DNA of 8,631 bases from Erysipelotrichaceae bacterium (GCA_003510215.1 DOKQ01000121.1:1-8631), one strand, 5' to 3'. Shown: positions 1 through 6,182, counted from the stretch's first letter. Numbers and translations are program-made. Notes: generated from the letters alone by a model not told the origin.

Positions 1-980
1 ACTGCCACTTTTTTAACTGAAGCAGGCAATACTTCCTTAAGCATTTCAATCGAGAATGGACGGTACAAGTGAACTTTAATCATACCCACTTTTTCGCCAC
101 GCTCATTTAATGCATCAATAACTTCTGCTGCTGTTTCAGTGACTGATCCCATCGCAATAATAATGCGCTCAGCATCTTCAGCACCATAGTATACAAAAGG
201 CGCATAATGACGACCTGTAAGCTCTGAAATCTTCTTCATGTAATCCGCAACGATTGCAGGTACTTTTGAATAGTGAGTATTTTGAGCTTCACGACCTTGG
301 AAATAGATATCATCGTTCTCAGCACCACCACGTGTAATTGGGTTGGTATGAGGGTTAAGGGCACGAGCTCTAAAGTTTTCCAACGCCTCTTCATCAATCA
401 TTTTACCTAAATCTTCATAATCAATCACTTCAATCTTTTGAATCTCATGTGATGTACGGAATCCATCAAACAAATGCATACAAGGAACGGATGCCTTGAT
501 TGCTGTCAGGTGAGCAACACCTGCCAAGTCCATGGCTTCCTGCACTGAGTGAGAAGCAATCATGGTAAATCCGGTTTGACGAACTGCATAAATATCCTGG
601 TGATCCCCAAAAATCGACAATGCGCGTGTTGCTAATGCACGAGCAGATACGTGGATAACTCCAGGAAGAAGTTCCCCAACCCATTTGTACATGTTTGGAA
701 TCATTAATAATAAACCTTGAGAAGCTGTGAAAGTTGTTGATAAAGTACCGGCTTGCAAAGCACCATGTACTACTGCAGAAGCGCCACCTTCTGATTGCAT
801 TTCAATAACTTTAACAACAGAACCGAAAATGTTCTTGCGTCCTTGCGAAGCCCATGCATCAACGAGTTCAGCCATGGTCGACGAAGGTGTAATTGGATAA
901 ATACCAGCAACTTCTGTAAATGCATACGCAATATGTGAAGTAGCTGTATTACCATCCATAGTCATAAATTTCTTAGCCAT
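1..980 (-). CDS. nifJ: Pyruvate:ferredoxin (flavodoxin) oxidoreductase, N-terminal part (runs off left edge)
   Basis: The enzyme oxidatively decarboxylates pyruvate with CoA to acetyl-CoA and CO2, passing electrons to ferredoxin or flavodoxin in the cytoplasm of anaerobes. About 326 residues are present out of roughly 1,170 in the single-chain family. The translation opens MAKKFMTMDGNTATSHIAYA, a typical PFOR start, and continues with YPITPSSTMAE (residues 28-38), VIEMQSEGGA (58-67), TASQGLLLMIPNMYKW (85-100) and HVSARALATRALSIFGDHQD (110-129). Thr31, Glu64 and Arg114 fall at the same numbers as the pyruvate- and thiamine-binding residues that I recall for the Desulfovibrio africanus enzyme. 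This part is domain I plus the start of domain II; the iron-sulfur and C-terminal thiamine domains lie off the window. The ATG at 980 is preceded by AGGAGG at good spacing. The frame is open to base 1 without a stop. Family assignment is very secure; the symbol could equally be por or pfo. Confidence 0.95.
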   Translation of the reverse strand, partial: MAKKFMTMDGNTATSHIAYAFTEVAGIYPITPSSTMAELVDAWASQGRKNIFGSVVKVIEMQSEGGASAVVHGALQAGTLSTTFTASQGLLLMIPNMYKWVGELLPGVIHVSARALATRALSIFGDHQDIYAVRQTGFTMIASHSVQEAMDLAGVAHLTAIKASVPCMHLFDGFRTSHEIQKIEVIDYEDLGKMIDEEALENFRARALNPHTNPITRGGAENDDIYFQGREAQNTHYSKVPAIVADYMKKISELTGRHYAPFVYYGAEDAERIIIAMGSVTETAAEVIDALNERGEKVGMIKVHLYRPFSIEMLKEVLPASVKKVA

Positions 981-1013
981 TGTTTCCTCCTATTTGTTTT
1001 CTTAACCTCTATT

Positions 1014-1042
1014 ATTATACCCCATTATCAATAAGATTTCTA
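1014..1042 (-). promoter_or_regulatory. Putative promoter of the PFOR gene
   Basis: A perfect TATAAT (-10) lies on the minus strand at 1019-1014, 33 bases before the start codon. A weak TAGAAA at 1042-1037 is 17 bases further upstream in the -35 position. Transcription would start near 1008, giving a leader of about 27 nt. An imperfectly spaced inverted repeat, TTATCA/TGATAA (1025-1030 and 1043-1048), lies across the spacer and -35 and could be a regulator site. The -35 match is poor, so the promoter may need an activator. Confidence 0.5.
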
Positions 1043-1069
1043 TGATAAATTGTGAACTTAAGCCCTTTC

Positions 1070-2473
1070 TTACACTTCAATCCTCGTCCACTTTGCCTGA
1101 GTAAACCGCCATTTGCCAATTAAATAGCGAATCACCTGATCCATTAAAACGGAGATCCAAGCCCCAATTAATCCAAGTCCAATGGTATAGGCAAATAAAT
1201 ATGTCAGAATCGGTCGCATAAAGGTGACACTTACTAAAGATATCATTGCCACAAAGCGAACATCCCCTGCCCCTCGAAGTGAACCAATCGTAATGACCTG
1301 AGCAATCTGAAATAACATAATCACAGCCAGTACCAGCAGAATCTGAGATCCTAACTCCACAATCTGCGGGTCACGATTGAATAACTGGATAATGTTCGAA
1401 CGGAATATAGCGATGAGTAAACCCAGCACTATGGAAATGAGTACACCAATGCGTTGAGACACTTTCCCATACAAAATTGCCATATCCGGTCGTCTTGCTC
1501 CCAAACTTTGGCCAACCAACGATGAATTCGCAATGGACAATCCGTCCCCTATGGCAAACGAAATGGTCATCACGTTAATTGCCACCTGATGCGTCGCAAA
1601 GGCAATGGTTCCCAGCCCTGCAACTGCCTTGGCATAGGTTAAAAAGCCAATACGTAAAAAGATCTGTTCTACCAGCGCTGTTTTACTTATATCCACAATC
1701 GACCAGACGGTTTTTCTGTCTAGTCGCCAGTCCTGTTTTAGGGACAACCGAAGGAAGTCCTTACTATGACTGATGGAATAGATGGCAATAATCATCGCCA
1801 CGATATTTCCAATGGCTGTAGCTAAGGCTGCGCCTCGAACTTCAAGTCTTGGGAAAATCCAAATACCGTTAATTAGCAGATAGTTCAAAATTACATTGAC
1901 AATATTCGCTGTAATGTTGGTTTTCATGGAAATTTTTGTGTTTCCCGCCCCCCGTTGGGCAGAAGTAATGGTCAATGAGATACAGAAGAAAAAGGTTCCA
2001 ACCATAACAATTCGGAAGTAATCAACAGATAATCCAATGTAATCACTTGTGGCTCCAGAAAAGCGTAAAATGGGCTCCGCAAAAACAAAGCCCAGTGTCA
2101 TAAATATTGCGGACAATATAATTGATATAACAATCGCGTTTCGAACGGTGCGATTGGCGGATTCATGGTCTTTTTGTCCTTTACGTCTTGATACAATCAC
2201 GGTTAATCCGATATTGAGAGCTAAAACAACCGACATTAAAATAAACTTGGGTTGATTTGTTATACCAATGGCTGCAATTGACCCTGCCCCAAGCTGTCCT
2301 ACCATCATCATGTCGATAGCCCCAATCAAGCTGATCAGTGTTGCTTCGGTGGCACTTGGCCACGCAATTTTGAACGTTCGCTTATACACTTCCTTACTTG
2401 AAGGTATCGGTCCGACAATCTGATCTTTACGTAATATGCCTTGTACAGACAATAAACTTTTAAGAGTTCTCAT
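1070..2473 (-). CDS. MATE-family multidrug/toxin efflux transporter
   Basis: This is an inner-membrane antiporter of the MATE family (NorM/DinF-like), which exports cationic drugs or metabolites using a Na+ or H+ gradient. The 467 residues match the usual 440-470. The two homologous halves are visible. The first carries AWPSATEATLISLIGAIDMM (37-56) with GQLGAGSIAAIGITNQPKF (59-77), RGAGNTK (174-180) and NVILNYLLI (193-201). The second carries ALVEQIFLRIGFLTYAKA (266-283), GLGTIAFATHQVAIN (286-300) and a second RGAGD near residue 400. Hydrophobic segments are compatible with 12 membrane helices. The first 30 or so residues are an unusually long polar N-terminus. The ATG at 2473 follows GGCAGGATGAAAC, a moderate ribosome binding site. 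It lies downstream of the GDPD gene (109-base gap) but has its own promoter with an embedded palindrome, suggesting repressor control. The substrate cannot be told from sequence. Confidence 0.9.
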   Translation of the reverse strand: MRTLKSLLSVQGILRKDQIVGPIPSSKEVYKRTFKIAWPSATEATLISLIGAIDMMMVGQLGAGSIAAIGITNQPKFILMSVVLALNIGLTVIVSRRKGQKDHESANRTVRNAIVISIILSAIFMTLGFVFAEPILRFSGATSDYIGLSVDYFRIVMVGTFFFCISLTITSAQRGAGNTKISMKTNITANIVNVILNYLLINGIWIFPRLEVRGAALATAIGNIVAMIIAIYSISHSKDFLRLSLKQDWRLDRKTVWSIVDISKTALVEQIFLRIGFLTYAKAVAGLGTIAFATHQVAINVMTISFAIGDGLSIANSSLVGQSLGARRPDMAILYGKVSQRIGVLISIVLGLLIAIFRSNIIQLFNRDPQIVELGSQILLVLAVIMLFQIAQVITIGSLRGAGDVRFVAMISLVSVTFMRPILTYLFAYTIGLGLIGAWISVLMDQVIRYLIGKWRFTQAKWTRIEV

Positions 2474-2497
2474 GTTTCATCCTGCCTAACAGCCATT

Positions 2498-2525
2498 ATT
2501 ATAGCACTTATCCAAAATAAGTGAA
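2498..2525 (-). promoter_or_regulatory. Promoter of the MATE transporter gene
   Basis: On the minus strand TTCACT (2525-2520, 4 of 6 matches to TTGACA) is followed after 16 bases by a perfect TATAAT (2503-2498). Transcription would start near 2491, giving a leader of about 17 nt before the ATG at 2473. The spacer and part of the -35 are occupied by a perfect palindrome. Confidence 0.6.
2505..2523. promoter_or_regulatory. Candidate operator: perfect 19-bp palindrome inside the MATE promoter
   Basis: CACTTAT-CCAAA-ATAAGTG on the plus strand has 7-bp arms that are exact reverse complements with a 5-base centre. It fills the stretch between the -10 and -35 boxes and overlaps four bases of the -35. 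A dimeric repressor (TetR, MarR or GntR-like) bound there would block RNA polymerase. No regulator gene is next to it, so the binding protein is unknown. It is not followed by a T-run on the minus strand, which argues against a terminator of the upstream GDPD gene. Confidence 0.55.
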
Positions 2526-2582
2526 TACTGTATCCAATTGATAAAACGATATTTCATCTTTCGTGCTTTTTTACCCTAAGAA

Positions 2583-3365
2583 TCAATTCAGATGTTCCAC
2601 AATGATGCCATCATACTTCTTTTCATGACGTTTTAACCACTGGTCATCTTTGATTGCCCAAACAATCATGTATCCTGATAAAAATCTCATCCATCGAAAA
2701 TAAGGAGCAAGATTGAACTTATAGCTGACAAAGTTGCATTGCGTTAAAAGATTATAGCCATTGATTAACAGAAAAAACTTATTAAACAAACTAACATCCT
2801 TTTTGCCAAAGAACGGTTCAATAATCTGACCGCGAATATACTGAGGCCGATGCTTCTTAAAATAAAAGACAATCATCGGATGAAATGAGCAAACCGCAAA
2901 TTTCCCAGGATACTGATCTAGCATTGCACAAACGTTTTTGCATACCCGCTCAATCTGCTTTGTTGGTTTAATTTCGATGATAAGGCCCACTTTCCCATCC
3001 ACAAGATCTAGCACCTGCTTCAATGTTGGGATTTTTTCCATCGAATCCTTCAGATACCATTGGCTCATGTGTGCATGATCCAGCGACTCAACCTGTCCAA
3101 TAACATCACACATGCGATCTAAGGTAGCGTCATGAAAAACAATCAGCTCGCCATCTTTGTCCAAGCGAACATCCAATTCAATATTCATGTTTCGGTTTAT
3201 GGCTTCTTTAAATGCAGCCAAACTATTCTCCGGGATAGATTGATCCTGTGTAAAATAGCCACGATGAGCTGTATACTTTTTCATCCATACCATGTCTTTT
3301 CTTTGTTTCGCTGGTAGTAACATGATAAAAAAAAGCAGTAGTATGGCACCGATAATCCAAGGCAT
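2583..3365 (-). CDS. Membrane-anchored glycerophosphodiester phosphodiesterase
   Basis: It hydrolyses glycerophosphodiesters, such as deacylated phospholipid head groups or teichoic-acid-type glycerol phosphates, to glycerol 3-phosphate and an alcohol. Residues 3-17 form a single hydrophobic segment followed by basic residues. It reads as an N-terminal membrane anchor, or possibly an uncleaved signal. The GDPD TIM-barrel signature follows in order: AHRGY (33-37) with the catalytic His34, PENSLAAF (45-52), the metal ligands Glu63 and Asp65 in IELDVRLDKDG, the second catalytic His78 in FHD (77-79), and IEIKP (130-134) with Glu131. The C-terminus has VWAIKDDQW and YDGIIVEHLN, the usual closing strand, with EHLN where TDxPD is more common. 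At 260 residues it is a normal single-domain member. The ATG at 3365 has AAAGGGTGAT upstream. No terminator is visible before the MATE gene. The natural substrate is not determined. Confidence 0.9.
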   Translation of the reverse strand: MPWIIGAILLLFFIMLLPAKQRKDMVWMKKYTAHRGYFTQDQSIPENSLAAFKEAINRNMNIELDVRLDKDGELIVFHDATLDRMCDVIGQVESLDHAHMSQWYLKDSMEKIPTLKQVLDLVDGKVGLIIEIKPTKQIERVCKNVCAMLDQYPGKFAVCSFHPMIVFYFKKHRPQYIRGQIIEPFFGKKDVSLFNKFFLLINGYNLLTQCNFVSYKFNLAPYFRWMRFLSGYMIVWAIKDDQWLKRHEKKYDGIIVEHLN

Positions 3366-3394
3366 ATCATCACCCTTTCAAATTTTATATCTTT

Positions 3395-3400
3395 ATTATA
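3395..3400 (-). promoter_or_regulatory. Putative -10 box of the phosphodiesterase gene
   Basis: A perfect TATAAT lies on the minus strand 29 bases before the ATG at 3365. Nothing close to TTGACA sits at 16-18 bases upstream, so the -35 is weak or absent. The site shares the 100-base divergent region with the promoter of the DUF4438 gene. Confidence 0.45.
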
Positions 3401-3410
3401 GGACTTTCCC

Positions 3411-3439
3411 TTTTCATTTGCACTCATTTTCAGTATGAT
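3411..3439 (+). promoter_or_regulatory. Putative promoter of the DUF4438 gene
   Basis: TTTTCA (3411-3416) and TATGAT (3434-3439) are 17 bases apart; the -10 matches five of six consensus bases. Transcription would begin near 3446, giving a leader of about 20 nt that carries the ribosome binding site AGGAGTG at 3454-3460. TTGCAC at 3418 also resembles a -35 but is badly spaced for any good -10. Confidence 0.45.
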
Positions 3440-3465
3440 AATACATAAGAGTTAGGAGTGAAATT

Positions 3466-4320
3466 ATGTTAAAAACAAATATTGAAAAATTAGTTATGCA
3501 ATCCGTTCAAGGACGCATTCACCATCCTGTGATGAGACAACCGGGTTATCGTATCGGAAGTGATGGTGTGCCACGCATTCTCCCCGCGACAGCCGCCATT
3601 ACGTACAACGCAAAAATCGGCGATGTGTGTATGGGACTGATGGGAGATCATGTCGAACCAGGTGTGAGTATGAAAAATGCGGATGCCAACGAAGACGCTG
3701 CATTGAATGTTTTGGCCTGTGTCGGCAATGTGGCAAAAGTGATTACCGGTGATGGCAAAGGTGCCTTGGGTGTTGTGACTGGAAAGCATGGTGGCGCAGA
3801 TCATGTCATGGTCTATTTTGATGATTCTGTTCTCGATCAGTTGGCAGTGGATGATAAGATCCTGATTAAATCGTTTGGTCAGGGATTACAATTGGTCGAC
3901 TATCCGGATGTAATCTGTATGAATCTGGATCCAAGCCTGTTGGATAAGCTGGATATCAGTGAAAAAGATGGAAAACTTGAAGTTGGTGTTGCGGCAGTGA
4001 TTCCTGCTTACCTTATGGGATCTGGATTGGGAAGTTCAACCATGATGTCTGGAGATTATGACATTATGACACGCGATCCGAAAACATTGGAAGCTTTGAA
4101 GTTGGATCAGTTAAAATTTGGTGATCTGGTTTTTATTGAAGATCACGCAAACAATCATGGACCAGACTATCTGAAAGGCTCAGGAACATTAGGAGTTATC
4201 ATTCATGGCGATAGCTTTATTGCCGGTCATGGTCCTGGAGTCACCGTACTTCTGACAAGTCGCAATTCAACACTTGTTCCAAAATATAATCCAGACGCAA
4301 ATCTTAAAAACTATATCTAA
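3466..4320 (+). CDS. DUF4438 domain-containing protein, function unknown
   Basis: I recognise this as a DUF4438 family protein, found mainly in anaerobic Bacillota and Thermotogae and without an established reaction. The 284 residues match the family's usual full length. Conserved-looking blocks are HHPVMRQPGYRIGSDGVPRI (19-38), GDVCMGLMGDHVEPGVS (52-68), LACVGN (83-88), VVTGKHGGADHVMVYF (103-118), NLDP (153-156), IPAYLMGSGLG (179-189), GDYDIMTRD (196-204), FGDLVFIEDH (218-227) and GHGPGVTVLLT (254-264). The many invariant-looking His, Asp and Gly residues suggest a metal- or ligand-binding enzyme, but that is inference. There is no signal peptide or membrane segment, so it is probably cytoplasmic. 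It has its own promoter and AGGAG ribosome binding site, and no co-directional partner. It ends at a hairpin shared with the convergent M42 peptidase gene. Family confidence is high; no function is claimed. Confidence 0.82.
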   Translation: MLKTNIEKLVMQSVQGRIHHPVMRQPGYRIGSDGVPRILPATAAITYNAKIGDVCMGLMGDHVEPGVSMKNADANEDAALNVLACVGNVAKVITGDGKGALGVVTGKHGGADHVMVYFDDSVLDQLAVDDKILIKSFGQGLQLVDYPDVICMNLDPSLLDKLDISEKDGKLEVGVAAVIPAYLMGSGLGSSTMMSGDYDIMTRDPKTLEALKLDQLKFGDLVFIEDHANNHGPDYLKGSGTLGVIIHGDSFIAGHGPGVTVLLTSRNSTLVPKYNPDANLKNYI

Positions 4321-4325
4321 AAGCA

Positions 4326-4355
4326 AAACGGCATCAAGGTGCCGTTTAGTTTTTT
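4326..4355. terminator. Bidirectional intrinsic terminator between the DUF4438 and M42 genes
   Basis: AAACGGCA (4326-4333) pairs perfectly with TGCCGTTT (4340-4347) around a 6-base loop. On the plus strand it is followed by AG and six T (4350-4355). On the minus strand it is followed by TTTTGCTTTT, so it can end transcripts from both sides. The TAA stop of the peptidase gene (4348-4346) overlaps the outer two bases of the stem. Confidence 0.85.
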
Positions 4356-5377
4356 ATATAAGCATAAAGAAGTTTCATCGTCGATATGATGGCGTCCATA
4401 TGGGTGCGTTCCATCCCATGGGATGCGTGCACACCGGGACCAATGAGTGCTCCTTTAATGTTTTGTCCCGCTCGCAGTGCAGCGCTGACATCTGAACCAT
4501 ACATTGGATAAATATCTACCGCATAGGAACATTGTTCCTTTTTGGCAAGGTCAATCAGATCACTGGTCATCTGATAATCATAGGGACCACTGGAATCCTT
4601 TGCACAGATGGAAACATCATATTCAGTGCATGAAAGATCCAATCCAATACAACCCATATCCACCGCAAGCATCTCTTCGATTTCCTCTGGAATCCAAGAG
4701 GTCCCATGCCCCACTTCCTCAAATGTGGAAATGATGAAAATGTGATTATTCTTTGGCTGAATGGATTCTTCCTTTAACTGTTTTAATACCGCAAACATAA
4801 TAGCCACTGAAATCTTATCATCTAGAAATCTGGATTTGATAAATCCACTATCAGTCCATGTTGTCTTGGGATCAATTGCCACGAAGTCACCATTGAAGAT
4901 ACCAAGTTTCTCAACATCTTCCTTGTTCTTCACTATTTCATCAAGGCGAACTTCAATCGTATCAATATTTCTTACACCACTGGAAGCATCCTTATGTACA
5001 TGCTGAGATGGGGAAGTAAATAGGATCGTTCCACTATACATTTTTTCATCTCGGGTGATGACCGTACAGTACTCGCCATCAAGTGTAGGAATAATCGGCC
5101 CTCCTAGGTTGGTAACCTTCAAGGTTCCTGAAGAGGAGATGGATCGCACCATTAATCCCAAGGTATCCACATGCCCACTAATGCCTACGGTTTTTTGGGA
5201 GTCGCTCCCTGAAACATAAATCATCAGATTTCCCTTCGGATTGACCTTGCAGTCAAACCCTAAAGATTCCGCTTCTTGTTTAAGAAATTCAATCGCCTTA
5301 TGGGAGTATCCTGTTGGACTTGGAATAGCCAAAAGTTTGGCAGAAAACTCTTTAATGTACTCTTGATTTATCTTCAT
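4346..5377 (-). CDS. M42-family metallo-aminopeptidase (glutamyl aminopeptidase/endoglucanase M-like)
   Basis: This is a cytoplasmic di-metal (Zn/Co) aminopeptidase of the M42 (TET/FrvX/YsdC) family, whose members assemble into large tetrahedral particles that trim peptides. The 343 residues are family length. Visible landmarks are LLAIPSPTGYSHKAIEFLKQ (15-34), the metal-binding SGHVDTLG (67-74, His69 and Asp71), SRFLDDK (182-188) with the bridging-Asp position, FEEVGHG (219-225) with the catalytic-base and ligand Glu220/Glu221, VDMG (239-242, Asp240), and GVHASHGMERTH (315-326) supplying the last His ligand. All expected ligands seem present, so it should be active. The gene begins two bases after the pyrR stop. 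Its ribosome binding site GGAGGAATAAGA lies inside the last pyrR codons, so the two are one transcript and probably translationally coupled. Substrate specificity cannot be called; the gene is sometimes labelled endoglucanase by old homology. Confidence 0.9.
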   Translation of the reverse strand: MKINQEYIKEFSAKLLAIPSPTGYSHKAIEFLKQEAESLGFDCKVNPKGNLMIYVSGSDSQKTVGISGHVDTLGLMVRSISSSGTLKVTNLGGPIIPTLDGEYCTVITRDEKMYSGTILFTSPSQHVHKDASSGVRNIDTIEVRLDEIVKNKEDVEKLGIFNGDFVAIDPKTTWTDSGFIKSRFLDDKISVAIMFAVLKQLKEESIQPKNNHIFIISTFEEVGHGTSWIPEEIEEMLAVDMGCIGLDLSCTEYDVSICAKDSSGPYDYQMTSDLIDLAKKEQCSYAVDIYPMYGSDVSAALRAGQNIKGALIGPGVHASHGMERTHMDAIISTMKLLYAYIKN

Positions 5378-5379
5378 TC

Positions 5380-5904
5380 TTATTCCTCCGATGGAGTGAT
5401 AATATACACTCCTTCTTGCCCATCGTCTTCCATCAGGAAAACTTTCACATCCTCATTGATCGCTGTGGGTACATTCTTCCCAACCACATCTGCTCGAATA
5501 GGTAGTTCACGATGTCCCCGATCCACAAGGACTGCCAGTTGTATCGCTTTAGCACGTCCATAATGCATAATACCATCCATGGCAGCTCGTGCTGTTCTGC
5601 CTTTAAAAAGAACATCATCAATGAGTACAACCACTTTATCTTTAATGTCTATGGGTAATTGTGGAATGTCGAGTCCTGCTGTATCAATGTCATCCCGCCA
5701 ATAACGAATGTCAAAAGCAGCAACCGAGACACTCACCCCTTCAAACTGTTCAATAAGCTGTGCCACTCGATTGGCCAATGTGGCTCCACGAGTCTTGACT
5801 CCAAGTAGAACTACATTTTCTACTCCTTTGTTTCGTTCAATAATTTCATGCGTCATTCGGACAAGTGAACGTTTCATCCCAAATGCATCCATGATTTCTT
5901 TCAC
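5380..5904 (-). CDS. pyrR: PyrR: pyrimidine operon regulator / uracil phosphoribosyltransferase
   Basis: PyrR binds pyr mRNA in response to UMP to attenuate pyrimidine biosynthesis, and many members also convert uracil plus PRPP to UMP. The family features are clear: RSLVRMTHEIIERNKG (12-27), GVKTRGATLANRVA (35-48), RYWRDD (67-72), the PRPP loop VVLIDDVLFKGRTARAAMDG (92-111) and VDRGHRELPIRADVVGKNVP (127-146). At 174 residues it is close to the usual 175-185. The PRPP loop has Lys101 where FTGRT or YTGRT is normal; the codon is AAA, one base from ACA (Thr). The start is GTG at 5904: GAGGTGAT ends 3 bases before it, the upstream in-frame codons lead quickly to TGA, and the ATG at 5892 is too far from that site. 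It heads a two-gene unit with the M42 peptidase. No pyr biosynthetic gene is adjacent. Confidence 0.95.
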   Translation of the reverse strand: MKEIMDAFGMKRSLVRMTHEIIERNKGVENVVLLGVKTRGATLANRVAQLIEQFEGVSVSVAAFDIRYWRDDIDTAGLDIPQLPIDIKDKVVVLIDDVLFKGRTARAAMDGIMHYGRAKAIQLAVLVDRGHRELPIRADVVGKNVPTAINEDVKVFLMEDDGQEGVYIITPSEE

Positions 5905-5907
5905 ATC

Positions 5908-5915
5908 ATCACCTC
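5908..5915 (-). promoter_or_regulatory. Ribosome binding site that fixes the GTG start of pyrR
   Basis: GAGGTGAT on the minus strand matches the anti-Shine-Dalgarno end of 16S rRNA for eight bases. GAGG is 7 bases from the GTG at 5904 but 19 from the next ATG at 5892. Two overlapping ATG triplets between the site and the GTG are in a frame that stops at once (ATG ATG TGA). Confidence 0.75.
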
Positions 5916-5921
5916 AGTTCA

Positions 5922-5950
5922 ATTATACGCAATCAATCCCACATTCACAA
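5922..5950 (-). promoter_or_regulatory. Promoter of the pyrR-M42 peptidase unit
   Basis: TTGTGA (5950-5945, four of six) and a perfect TATAAT (5927-5922) are separated by exactly 17 bases on the minus strand. Transcription would start around 5915, almost at the ribosome binding site, leaving a leader of about 11 nt. That leaves no room for a PyrR-responsive anti-antiterminator and terminator. Confidence 0.7.
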
Positions 5951-5968
5951 ACATTTTTAAATTAAACA

Positions 5969-5997
5969 TTGAAATCATTCCATCTATATGATATTAT
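5969..5997 (+). promoter_or_regulatory. Promoter of the tRNA-Glu/tRNA-Trp operon
   Basis: TTGAAA (5969-5974) and TATTAT (5992-5997) are 17 bases apart, each matching five of six consensus bases. A TG one base before the -10 (5989-5990) makes it an extended -10. AT-rich sequence just upstream could act as an UP element. Transcription would begin near 6004, about 12 nt before the mature tRNA-Glu end. It is back to back with the pyrR promoter, with 18 bases between the two -35 boxes. Confidence 0.75.
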
Positions 5998-6015
5998 TTT
6001 AAAGCCTACCGACAT

Positions 6016-6091
6016 GGCCCGTTGGAGAAACGGTTAACTCACATGCCTTTCACGCATGCATTCACGGGTTCGAACCCCGTACGGGTCACCA
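6016..6091 (+). tRNA. tRNA-Glu (anticodon TTC)
   Basis: It folds into a standard 76-base cloverleaf. The acceptor stem is GGCCCGT with ACGGGTC (one G-T pair), the D arm GAG/CTC, the anticodon stem CATGC/GCATG around loop CTTTCAC with anticodon TTC, and the T arm ACGGG-TTCGAAC-CCCGT. The discriminator base is A and CCA is encoded. It closely resembles the Bacillus-type glutamate tRNA. It reads GAA and, by wobble, GAG. Confidence 0.96.
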
Positions 6092-6094
6092 TGT

Positions 6095-6168
6095 AGGAGT
6101 ATAGTTCAATGGTAGAACAGCGGTCTCCAAAACCGTTAATGCGGGTTCAACTCCTGCTACTCCTGCCA
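6095..6168 (+). tRNA. tRNA-Trp (anticodon CCA)
   Basis: It is 74 bases, three bases after tRNA-Glu. The acceptor stem is AGGAGTA/TACTCCT, the D arm GTTC/GAAC, the anticodon stem GCGGT/ACCGT around loop CTCCAAA with anticodon CCA, and the T arm GCGGG-TTCAACT-CCTGC. The discriminator is G and CCA is encoded. A CCA anticodon reads only UGG, consistent with TGA being a stop in this genome. A shifted reading as TCC (Gly) would break the 5-7-5 anticodon arm. Confidence 0.95.
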
Positions 6169-6182
6169 GTAGGCAAAAACTG

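Noticed and set aside
507..523. Inverted repeat CAGGTG/CACCTG inside the PFOR gene
   Set aside because: Only 6 bp arms, fully explained by coding sequence, with no T-run or promoter nearby.
2474..2582. The MATE-promoter palindrome as a terminator of the phosphodiesterase gene
   Set aside because: The minus-strand hairpin is followed by CTATAATAATGG, not a T-run, and the pairing coincides with promoter elements.
3490..3804. A 104-codon minus-strand open frame within the DUF4438 gene
   Set aside because: It lies wholly inside a well-recognised plus-strand gene, has no ribosome binding site of note and its product resembles no family.
4274..4495. A 73-codon plus-strand open frame across the DUF4438/M42 terminator
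   Set aside because: It runs through the terminator hairpin and antisense to the peptidase; the translation has low-complexity, non-protein-like composition.
5949..5970. Direct repeat AAACATT (5949-5955 and 5964-5970) between the pyrR and tRNA promoters
   Set aside because: Seven AT-rich bases in a very AT-rich spacer; no further copies, so chance is sufficient.
6121..6137. Second tRNA read as tRNA-Gly with anticodon TCC
   Set aside because: That register breaks the 5-bp stem, 7-base loop geometry; the proper fold gives anticodon CCA, tRNA-Trp.
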